DNA of 64,000 nucleotides from Platanthera guangdongensis (lineage: Eukaryota > Streptophyta > Magnoliopsida > Asparagales > Orchidaceae), in NCBI GenBank assembly GCA_039583875.1, contig CM077159.1, positions 1,944,812 to 2,008,811 on the forward strand. Reading direction: 5' to 3'. A program made the position numbers and the translations under genes. Below are positions 55,087 through 64,000 of this stretch, piece by piece; the first letter of the stretch is position 1; the number at the start of each line of letters is the position of its first letter. A model generated the notes under the pieces. It ran no database searches. It saw only the letters and a list, made by a program, of their open reading frames with translations, and was not told where the DNA came from.

Positions 55087-56229
55087 GTGACCAGAAGTGG
55101 TGTTGGGCCGTCAGAACGCCGAGTTTCTGAGGCTAGTAGTGCACTGGATGTTGCTCCTGCAACACCTCTGTCGGCTGAAAATATATGATTGGTGGCTGAG
55201 GCGGTGTTGGCCGTGATAAATGCGCAACCTGGAAGGCAAGCGCAGCAGCCCGCTCCTGTGATGGAGCAAGCACCTCTTCAAGAGGCTGGGCCGAGGAGGG
55301 TGGAGCAAGTGATTGTGGAACCAATAGTGCCAAGGAGGGCAACTGAGAGGCAGCTGAAGCATGTAATGAGCTTTAACCCTCCGTTATTCTCGGGGTTGGG
55401 AACCCCATCTCAGGCTGAAGACTGGCTCTCCAGGGTGAAGAGAGTCATGACAGCAACGGAGACGGAGGAGTGGCAAATGACCACCATCGCTACGTTCCTT
55501 TTGGACGGCGAAGAGAGGATGTGGTGGGAAGGATTGGAGCTGCACTTACTGAGAGGTAGGCAACTTGGTGATGTCTCGATGGAGGAGTTCTCGAGATTAT
55601 TTTTGGCTAGATACCTCCCTTCGACGCAGAGGATAGCGTTGGAGAATGAGTTCCTGAAGTTGGTACAGGGTGAGAGGAGCGTGGATGAATATCTCCACGA
55701 GTTTACTCGTCTGAGTCGATATGCTAGCTCCACCATCATGGATGAGGAGCGCAAGACTAATCGCTTCTATGAAGGCCTGAGGGATGAGTTGAGATTATTA
55801 CTTTCAGGGCCGATGACGCAGGGTTTCTTAACCTTGGTCAATACTGCCCGGTCCTTGGAGAAGGACATGAAGAGCGTGCAAGCAAAGAAAAGCTTGGGTG
55901 AGAAGAAATCTGAGTTCAGAGTGCCGACTGCTTCAAAGTCCGGCTATCGGAGGGCTTTCAAGAAGCATAGGACTTCGGGTCCAGCTCCTTCTGACACTTC
56001 TGGGGCGACTACGGGTCGGACCCCGGGCGCGTGTTTTACATGCGGAAAGACGGGGCATTTCGCCCGTGATTGTTGGAGCGGACGTCCTAAGTCCGAAAAA
56101 AGGCCGGGAGCTACTTATGAAGAGAAGGGAAAGGCGGTGGAGTCGACCGCATCCCATTATGCTCCGGCCCAACCAATGGTCTATAATCTTGGCCAACAGG
56201 AGGCCATCAAACAAGCTGATGTGTGACAG
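55087..56229 (+). pseudogene. gag: gag body (exon 2) of A2, nearly intact
   Basis: Open from the acceptor at 55087 except TGA at 55186-55188 (CGA in A1), then clean for about 345 codons. It carries the same capsid-like block as A1 (EERMWWEGLELHLL, VDEYLHEFTRLSRYA) and the knuckle CFTCGKTGHFARDC near 56032-56073. At its end one G is missing (GATGTGTGACAG against GATGTGGTGACAG in A1), so the spliced join to pol would be out of frame. The three A1 stops are absent here. Confidence 0.9.
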
Positions 56230-56305
56230 GTATGATTTAATTTATAGCAAGTCAATTTCTTTAAATACTTGTTATGCACATGTTACCTTACCACTACTTG
56301 TTTAG
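56230..56305 (+). other. Putative 76-bp intron 2 between gag and pol of A2
   Basis: Donor GACAG|GTATGATTT at 56230, acceptor TTGTTTAG at 56305, equivalent to 8105-8178 in A1. Confidence 0.68.
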
Positions 56306-59300
56306 GATTTGTATTGATTTGTGAAAATCCGGCACGAGCACTCTTCGATACGGGAGCTTCACACTCCTTGTCCGAAGGATTTATATCACGCATCAGAGCC
56401 CCTTTTTCGATGGCGAAGGACAAGTTGGATGTGTTGTTGCCCAATGGGTGTTCGATGCGAGCGGATAGGATCTGCGATGTTAAGATTCGTATTGGGGAGC
56501 AGGAGTTTGACCTGCGGGCGTCCTTACTTCCGTTGGTGGAGTTCGACGTCATATTTGGCATGGACTGGCTCTCGGAGCAGCAAGCCCATATAGATTGCGG
56601 TAGCAAGGAAGTCAAGCTGGGAGAAAGTCGTGAGACGACTTTTACGGGCTTAAAGGGGTCGAGCAAGACGTTGATGTCTGCTCTTCAGGTGGTGAAGGCG
56701 GTTCGTGCCGGAGCAGAACTGTTCTTTACACTAGTGGAGGTTGCAAAGCCGAAGCCAGCTTTGGATTGTATTTCAGTGGTGTCGGAATACCCTGATGTGT
56801 TCCCCGCAGATCTTCCTGGAGCACCGCCTCAACGGGATATAGATTTTACGATCGAGCTAGTGCCAGGTGCAAAGCCTGTGTCACGATCTCCGTATCGGCT
56901 AGTGCCTAAGGAAATAGCGGAGCTGAAAGTTCAACTGCAAGAGTTGTTGGAGCAAGGGTATGTGCGCCCGAGTTCTTCGCCTTGGAGCGCACCGGTCCTC
57001 TTTGTTAAGAAGAAGGACGGAAGCTTGAGGCTATGTATTGATTATCGGGAGCTAAACAAGCTGATGGAGAAGAACAAGTACTCGATCCCTCGGATTGATG
57101 ATCTCTTCGATCAGTTAGTTGGGTCGACGGTGTACTCGAAGTTGGATCTCAAGGCTGGGTACTATCAGCTGCGGATAAGGGAGAGTGATATCCCGAAGAC
57201 AGCATTTAGTACGAGGTACGGGCATTATGAGTTTACGGTCATGCCGTTTGGGCTGACTAATGCGCCGTCAGTGTTCATGGATTTGATGAACAGGACGTTC
57301 AGGGATTACTTGGACCATTTCGTGATCGTCTTCATCGACGATATTTTGATGTACTCGCAAAGTGAGGAAGATCACTTCAAGCATCTTCATTTGGTGTTGG
57401 AGACGCAAAGGAGAAATCAGTTGTACGCCAAGTTCTCGAAGTGCGAGTTTTGGTTATCCTCAGTGGCATTCCTCGGGCATATAGTGAGTGGAGAGGGTAT
57501 TGTTGTGGATCCGACGAAGATTGTTGCGATACGGGAGTGGCCTGAGCTTGCTACGGTAGTAGAAGTCCGGAGCTTTTTGGGGCTTGCCGGCTATTATAGG
57601 CGCTTCGTAGAGAACTTCTCACGGTTAGCGTTACCTCTCACTACTTTGACGAGGAAGGAGCATAAGTTCATTTGGACGCTGGAGTGCGCGCGAGCTTTTG
57701 AGGAATTGAAGTGTCGGTTGACCACGGCGCCTATGTTGAGTTCGCCATGTGGAACCGAAGGCTATGAGATATATAGCGATGCTTCGGGCAGCGGTTTGGG
57801 TTGCGTGCTACTGCAGCACGGAAGCGTGATAGCTTATGGCTCGAGATAGCTAAAAGTGCACGAGTGGAATTATCCGGTCCATGACTTGGAGTTAGCGGCC
57901 GTGATTTTTGCCTTGAAGCTGTGGAGATACTATTTGTACGGTGTGAAGATTGATATCTACACCGATCATAAGAGCCTGAAATATTTGATTGATCAGAAGG
58001 ATCTGAATATGCGGCAGCGTAGATGGATGGAGTTCCTGGGGGACTATACATTCAAGATCCACTACGTGCCTGGCAAAGGGAACGCGGTTGCGGACGCGTT
58101 GAGTCGCCGAGCCCCAGCTCAAGCCAATTGGCTATCGGTGCACGATGAGCGGTTGGTGTGGGAGTTGGAGGCGTTGGAGATTGTTTGTGTGGACAGACAA
58201 TCAAGTGCTGAAGCAGTTCTGAATTGGACTGAAGTCCAATATGACCTGGCTTATCGGATTCGGCAGGCTTTGGATATGGATGCTCATATGAAGCAGTTCA
58301 TGATAGAGGCTCTGGATGGGTCAAATTCTCAATTCGTCGTGGAGGACGGGTTACTGTGGAGAGACGGTCGTTTGTGCGTCCCAAGTGTGGGCAATTTACG
58401 GGTGGAGTTGTTGTACGAGGCGCACCATACCAAGTACTCGATTCGCCCGGGGAGCACGAAGATGTACCGTGATGTGAAGAAGCTATTTTGGTGGCCGGGT
58501 TTAAAGAAGGATGTGGCGCTATACGTAGCGAAGTGCAAACTTGCGCCTTGGTAAAGGCGGAGTGCCAAAAGTCGGGAGGATTTCTTAAGTCCTTGCCTAT
58601 TCCGGAGTGGAAATTCGACGACATCTCTATGGACTTTGTGCACGGTTTGCCAAGGTCGCAAAAGGGAAACGACGCCATTTGGGTGGTTGTTGATCGATTA
58701 ACGAAGGTGTCGCATTTTATTCCGCATAGGAAGGATGATCCGGTGGAGAAGCTGGCAAAGCTTTATGTGGATAACATAGTACGGCTTCATGGTGTGCCCC
58801 GTAGCATCGTGAGTGACCGAGATGGGCGGTTCACGTCCAATGATTGGAGGCTTGTGCAGCAAATGTTGGGAACAAAGCTGAAATTCAGCACAGCCTTTCA
58901 TCCACAAACGGATGGGCAGACTAAGAGGGTCAATAGAACCATGGAAGACATGCTTCGCATGTGTGTCTTGGATTTCAGAAAGCAATGGGAAGACCACCTT
59001 TATTTGGTAGAGTTCGCATACAACAACAGCTACCAAGCGAGTATTCAGATGGCGCCCTTCGAGGCCCTATATGGTAGAAGATGTCGCACGCCGTTGTCTT
59101 GGTTAGAAACGGGTGAGTCAAAGTTGTATAAGCGATCGGAAGTGGAGGATGCTACTTCTTTGGTGAGAACGATTCGGGAGAGGTTGCTTATCGCTCAGGA
59201 CCGGCAAGCAAAGTACTATAATGCCAAGCACAGGAACGTGGAGTTTGCTGTGGGCGATTATGTATACCTAAAGATCAAGCCGTTCAAGGGTGTCTCGCGG

Positions 59301-59690
59301 GTGCGGCGATTGAAAAAGCTAAGCCCGAGGTACCTTGGACCGTTCGAGGTTCTGGAGCGAGTTGGGGAAGCAGCCTATCGGTTGAAGCTTTCAGTGGAGC
59401 TTAGTGGTTTACACGATGTATTCCATATTTCGGTACTTCGGAAGGCGGTACAAGAGCCTACGCAAGTGATCGCAGTTGATCAAGTGCCGGTTGATAGTGG
59501 GCTAATGACAAAGGTCAAGCCCGTGCGGATTGAAGACTCGGAGGTCAACCGGCTACGCAATAAAGAGATCAGGATGGTTAAGGTCCAGTGGGACAATTGC
59601 GATCGTGAGGAGCTCTCTTGGGAGCGAGAGCAGACTATGCTTGACGAGTATCCGGAGTTGTTCCGCTCAGGTACAAATTTTGTTTTGTAA
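56306..59690 (+). pseudogene. pol: pol of A2: stop, frameshift and altered integrase catalytic residue
   Basis: Same domains as A1. Protease DTG at 56347; the following GASHS has lost one codon relative to A1. RT FIDD catalytic aspartates at 57337-57342. TAG at 57847-57849 in RNase H (CAG in A1). A one-base loss near 58535 in the HHCC finger shifts the frame. In integrase the catalytic Glu of QTERVNR is Lys (AAG at 58923-58925). The frame stops at 59690, near the end point of the C pol. Confidence 0.93.
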
Positions 59691-59705
59691 GTCTTTCCTT
59701 TATGT

Positions 59706-59742
59706 AATTTCGTGGGCGAAATTCTTTTAAGAGGGGTAGAGT
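59706..59742 (+). promoter_or_regulatory. Polypurine tract of A2 with upstream inverted repeat
   Basis: AATTTCGTGGGCGAAATT then AAGAGGGGTAGAGT, abutting the LTR at 59743. Confidence 0.85.
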
Positions 59743-62038
59743 TGTAACGCCCCGAAACTCAAAGGAGAAAAGGGGGGATGTTTTGGGCCAGTTTGAGTTC
59801 TGGCTGGAGGCACACGGCCTGGGACACGGGCGTGTCCCAGGGCGTGTCAAGCCTGTGTCGACACTAAGGCGGGAAGTCGACACTTTGATCTCGACATTGT
59901 GTCGAGACTGGGCACACGGCCTGCAACACGGGCGTGTCGCAGGGCGTGTCGACCTGTGTCGACAGTTAGCCGCGAAGTCGGCACTGTGCTTTAACGATGT
60001 GTCGAGACATGGCACACGACCTGCGACACGGGCGTGTCGCAGGGCGTGTCAGCCCGTGTCGACACTCGTCCCGCGAAGTCGACACTTTGGTGTCGACAAT
60101 GTGTCGAGATATGGCACACGGCCTGCGACACGGGCGTGTCGACCCGTGTCGACACTTAGCCGCGAAGTGTCGAGACCGTGTACACGGCCTGGGGTCCAGG
60201 CGTGTCAAGGTGACACGGGCAAGGACACGGGCGTGTCGTAGAACCCGTGTAGTGCTCGGGTTGAAAAAGGTGAAAAATCATGGGGTACACGGCCGGCCTC
60301 ACGGCCGTGTCAGGTGGAACATGGGCGTGTCAGCTCGAACACGGGCATGTTCGATACCCATGTGAGGTTCCAGGTGATTCGATTTTGATGGCGAATGAGG
60401 CACACGACCCTGGACACGGGCGTGTGATAGGCCGTGTTCGGTCCAGATTGGGCATTTCAGCCCCGAATCAAAGCCGTTCGTTTCCTTATTTTGAGATCCA
60501 ACGGCTGGGGGGATGTTCCTGAAGGGATATACCCGTGGATTGACTTAGAAATCCATCACTTTTCATACCTTATCCCTTTCCAAATCCTTAGAGAAAGAGG
60601 AAAACCAAGGGAGGAAGAAGAGCTAGATCCCGCCAATGGAGGAGCTTCGGAGCTCCGAATCGCGAGCCGACTCCGGATCCACGGAGGCAACGCTAGTGCG
60701 GTGGTTTTCATCCGATTACCTTTCAATGGCGCCAAAGAGGAACTCAAGGGTAACGATCCTCATCTTGAGCATGAATAGCTCTCTTTCTTAGCATAGGAAG
60801 CCCGCTCTCGCGAGTTTGCGGAGAGTTGGAGGCGTTCCTTCGGGTAGATATGTGAAGTCCCCGTTGTTTAGAGTCCGTATGCGAGAACGGACATAGGCAT
60901 GATGTGTGAAGCCTACCCGGACATGTTGGTCTGGATCGGTGATGTTGCATTGCATAATGCCGGAGAAGACTCCGTGCTATTGGTTGTTTTTCGGGTTTTC
61001 TACGCGGTAGATTGCAGCAGGGAGCCTTGGGGACTAACCCAAAGGTGCACACGGAAAACTGGGCGGATACGAGATCTTGCCAACTTGGTGGCTTGAGAGC
61101 CAACTTGAACATAACGGGGTTATGTGACTTGTGATGGAAATGGGACTCGGTGGAAGTTTGACCCGCGCAAATGGCTTAAATTGTCGTTGCGATGTGAGCA
61201 TGGGTTAGATGGAACCGTACCCGTTCTATGTCGTTCGGTTAAAGAGACCTAAAGGCACGTGACACTTACCGTTGGCATAGATTAGGGTCTTCGGCGGTCA
61301 ATGGCTTAAATTGTCGTGACCCAGGCCAGGAAGACAAATTGCTCATAGGTTTGGTCGTCTAAGTGGCGGTGGTGAGTCCGGAATGTTAATGGCTTTAATT
61401 GACGTGACATCGACCGGTTCACCGAGAATGTGCCCTGAGTGCACGGGGCGTGTGGCCATGCGAGCCAATGTCTGTGATGAAATGGCTATGGTTATATACA
61501 TTGCTCGCTTATGCTAATGAAATGCAGGGAAGGAGCATCGCCGCCCCGAGTTGTGGGCGGGATCATTATAATTTGGTCAGCATTGCTGACCGTTTCCTTG
61601 TTTTGCCACCGTGCGGTGGTTTGTTGCTTGCAGGTGCAGCTGGACCAAGTGGTCAATAGCGGGCTAAAGCCCTTTTTGCGAAGCTGGCCCTCGAAGGCCC
61701 AAGTAGAAGTGTTTACTGCTTTATTCATGTATGGCCGGTCTGCGTGCCGTGGTTTGTAAAACATGTAATATTCAAGTGAAACATTTTGTAAGGCCTTAAG
61801 GCCGGTTTTGGGTATTTTTGTATAACATTCCTAATTTGTACTAGTGTACATTCGTGCTTTAATACTGGGTTCTTGTTTACAACTTTTATAAACTGCTTCC
61901 GCTAGAATGCTCTGTGTAGGACGTTGAGATTGGTTGGATGGTTTCCATAAGTAACCACCCGGTCTGTCTGTGGTATATGGCGTCGGGCCCCGGCCGGACC
62001 TACTGCTATATGCTATGCGACGGATAGGGGGTGTTACA
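59743..62038 (+). repeat. 3' LTR of A2 (2296 bp)
   Basis: Begins TGTAACGCCCCG, ends GGTGTTACA. Array at 59810-60445, where one unit has lost GCAGGGCGTGTC relative to the 5' LTR; orphan start exon at 60726-60749. Confidence 0.94.
59810..60445. repeat. Palindrome array in A2 3' LTR
   Basis: Same unit types as 52620-53270, with small internal deletions. Confidence 0.88.
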
Positions 62039-62308
62039 CACGATGTGTTCCACGTGTCGGTGTTGCGTAAGGCAGTGCAAGAGCCTTCGCAGATGATTGC
62101 GTACAATCAAGTACCGGTTGATTATGAGTTGACAACAAGGGTCAAGACAGTACGTATTGAAGACGTTGCAGTCAAACGACTCCGTAAAAAGGAGGTCCGA
62201 ATGGTTAAAGTCCGTTGGGATAATTGCGGACATCAGGAGCTTTCTTGGGAGCGAGAGCAAGCTATGTTGGAGGAGTCCCCCGAGTTATTCCACTCAGGTA
62301 TAATTTAG
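62039..62308 (+). pseudogene. pol: pol of C, piece 4: integrase C-terminus and chromodomain-like tail
   Basis: After the CACGA duplication the frame resumes [16 protein letters not shown] and runs to the stop at 62306-62308 with the tail [17 protein letters not shown]. No stop within this piece. Confidence 0.92.
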
Positions 62309-62326
62309 ATTCGTGTACCTTTACTT

Positions 62327-62361
62327 AATTTCGGGACGAAATTTCTTAAGTGGGGGAGATT
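62327..62361 (+). promoter_or_regulatory. Polypurine tract of C with upstream inverted repeat
   Basis: AATTTCGGGACGAAATT (62327-62343) then AAGTGGGGGAGATT, abutting the LTR at 62362. Confidence 0.85.
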
Positions 62362-64000
62362 TGTAACACCACGAAAATTTTATTTGAGTTGGTTGTCTAA
62401 AAAGCGATTTTTGGTGCCGGTATAGGGGTACACGGCCTAGGAAACGGGCGTGTCCAAGGCCGTGTCTGGCGGGTGTTTTGGCCGTTTTCATCCTGAGAAG
62501 GACACGGCTAGAAACACGGCTAGAAGACACGGGCGTGTCATTGGACACGGGCGTGTGCCTAACCGTGTTTGTGCCCGTGTTCTCGTTCGACGGCCGTGCA
62601 AGCCGATTGAGTTTGACGAATAGTGTTCGGGAGGAACACACCATGCGACACGGGCGTGGCGGGAGGGCGTGTCCCCCTACATTCGACGATCGTCGAACGG
62701 CGCTCGATGATAGTCGAGTGACCCTCTGCGTTCGACGATCGACGATAGTTGCTCGACAATTTTTTGGTGACATGGGTGTGTGCATACCCGTGTCCGTACC
62801 CATGTTCAGTTGGGTCATGTCCGTTGCTGTGGAGGTTATATGTGACACGCCCCCTGGTCACGGGCATGTCGAGGATCCGACACGGGAGTGTCGAGTGAGA
62901 CACGGGCGTGTCTTAGCTCGTGTGAGTCTTTGTGTTCGACAGTCGTGCCTGGATCGAGGCACACAGCCTGGGACACGGCCGTGTGCCAAACCGTGTTCGA
63001 CCTAGGTTTGGGGATTTTTGATCGGATCTGAGCCATTCGTTTTCTTTAAATAAGATCCAACGGCCCAGATGATTTCCTGCTTTATTAAGGCCGGGAATAG
63101 GGGAGTTAGTCCTTCATTTCTCTCCAAGCTTTCTCTTTCCAAGGAGTTAGAGAGAGGAGGAAGAAGAAGGAGGATTTCTGCCGTTGGCGGAGCATCGGAG
63201 CACCGTTTTGAGATCTAAGAGAGGATCCGTGGAGGAAAGGTCATTGCGAAGACTTCTAACCGTGTAGTTTTTCCGTGGCGCAAAAGCGGACTACAAGGGT
63301 AACGATTCTCTACTTGAGCATGTGAAGCTCTTCCTTTCTGCATAGGGAATCCCGCTCTCGCGAGTGTGCGGTGAGTGCGTGGTGTTCCTTGGGGTCGATG
63401 TGAATAGTTCCCCTTGTGTTGCATATAAAGTCCGGAATCGAAGTACGAGCATAGGCATTGTGTGTGTGAAGCCTACTCGGACGTGTGTTGTCTGGATCGG
63501 TGATGTTGCATTTGATATGTTTTGCCGGAGAAGACTCCGTGCTTTGGGTTTTTTGGGTTTCTATGCTGTAGATTGCAGCAGGGATCCTTGGAGGTTAGCT
63601 CCAAGACGCACCCGGAAAACTGAGCAGAATCATTGTTCTGCTAACTCGGCGGTCAAGGAACCGGCCTTGAACATAACTTGGTTATGTGATTGTTTGGAAA
63701 AATGTTAGGATCTGAGAGAAGCTTGGCTCGTGCGTACGTCTTTATGTGAACTACGCGGTTGAGCAACGGGCAAGTGGAATTGGACCTGGGCTATATGGTT
63801 CGGTGCGAGAGACCCGAAAAGGGGACTTGCCGTTGGCATAGTCGGGAGCCTTAGACTAGACAGGGTCAGGAAGGCTAAAATGCTCATGTTGTTGCCATCT
63901 TTGGGATGGTAGTGAAGATGCTGAAGTATCAGGATTCACCGTTAATGTGCCCTGAGTGAACCGGGTGTTTGGTCGTGCGAGCCTACACCTATGGCGTAGT
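62362..64000 (+). repeat. 3' LTR of C, first 1639 bp (cut by window end)
   Basis: Begins TGTAACACCACGAAAATTT. Contains the array (62425-63000), TATA (63045-63052) and the orphan start exon position 63275-63298, where ATG has become GTG. The end of the LTR and any target duplication lie outside the window. Confidence 0.92.
62425..63000. repeat. Palindrome array in C 3' LTR
   Basis: Colinear with 18445-19020; several palindromes are better preserved here, for example GACACGGGCGTGTC at the GAAGACACGG segment near 62526. Confidence 0.88.

Larger units (their letters stand above)
52556..62038 (+). mobile_element. Element A2: second full copy of family A
   Basis: LTRs 52556-54862 and 59743-62038, primer site 54866, gag 55087-56229, intron, pol 56306-59690. 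Coding sequence is very close to A1; the LTR palindrome array is a variant (CGGCACTGTGCTTTGACGATGTG in place of the A1 unit). Pol has a stop, a frameshift and a lost catalytic residue. Confidence 0.95.
18380..64000 (+). mobile_element. Element C: Tekay/Del-like chromovirus split by insertions T, B (with D) and A2
   Basis: Pieces in order: LTR 18380-20572, gag 20796-21939, intron, pol 22016-23056, [T], pol 27710-28493, [B with D], pol 51261-52555, [A2], pol 62039-62308, purine tract and 3' LTR from 62362 past the window end. The pol pieces are consecutive when compared with A1 pol, with the junctions falling in RT, after RNase H, and just before the chromodomain-like tail. Many stops show it is dead. 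Excluding insertions it is about 9 kb. Confidence 0.93.

Noticed and set aside
54908..55090. Conserved upstream frame in the A leader ending YHYR, present in A1 and A2
   Set aside because: It stops right after the acceptor in another frame, C does not keep it, and it lies in the proposed intron.

Overview
The window is plant nuclear DNA made almost entirely of nested LTR retrotransposons. The evidence is Ty3/Gypsy Gag-protease-RT-RNase H-integrase reading frames, primer binding sites matching initiator tRNA-Met (TGGTATCA...) or the TGGCGCCGTTGCCGGGG site of the plant Tat/Athila lineage, and LTRs of 1.2 to 5.1 kb. I see no cellular gene, rRNA, tRNA gene or CRISPR. An angiosperm heterochromatic region is likely; the species cannot be read from the sequence.

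Layout. (1) 1-4424 plus 13934-14116: minus-strand Tekay/Del-like chromovirus M1, cut by the window edge, with its 5' LTR split by a younger element. (2) 4425-13933: complete plus-strand element A1 inside the M1 LTR, with 2.31-kb LTRs, an uninterrupted pol and 5-bp target duplications CAGGC. (3) 14117-14464: unassigned. (4) 14465-18379: decayed Athila/Tat-like relic. (5) 18380 to beyond 64000: Tekay-like element C, split into four pieces by three insertions: T (23057-27709, minus, Tat/Athila-type, almost no internal region), B (28494-51255, a second chromovirus type with 1.2-kb LTRs) and A2 (52556-62038, second copy of family A, duplication CACGA). Element D (31640-46985, 5.1-kb LTRs, duplication AAGGA) lies inside B. 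The deepest nest is relic < C < B < D.

Main observations. In four related families (M1, A, C, D) the Gag body has no start codon of its own where expected. Instead the LTR holds a short exon, ATG plus 7 or 24 codons, ending at a GT splice donor; the Gag body begins just after an AG acceptor downstream of the primer binding site, and the join keeps phase 0. A second GT-AG intron of 72-119 bp separates gag from pol in the same families; its removal fuses Gag and Pol in frame, while retention ends Gag at a nearby stop. Splicing would remove the primer binding site and so separate translated from genomic RNA. Separately, LTRs of Tekay-like elements (M1, A, C) and of Tat/Athila-like elements (the relic and T) all carry dense arrays of the palindromes GACACGGGCGTGTC or GTCACGGGCGTGAC just upstream of the TATA or presumed core-promoter position. 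Other points are a polypurine-tract look-alike in the leaders of A and C, a WRKY-type W-box cluster in the D LTR, and a pol frame running into the 3' LTR in B.

All calls were read by eye; no alignment, splice predictor or database search was run.
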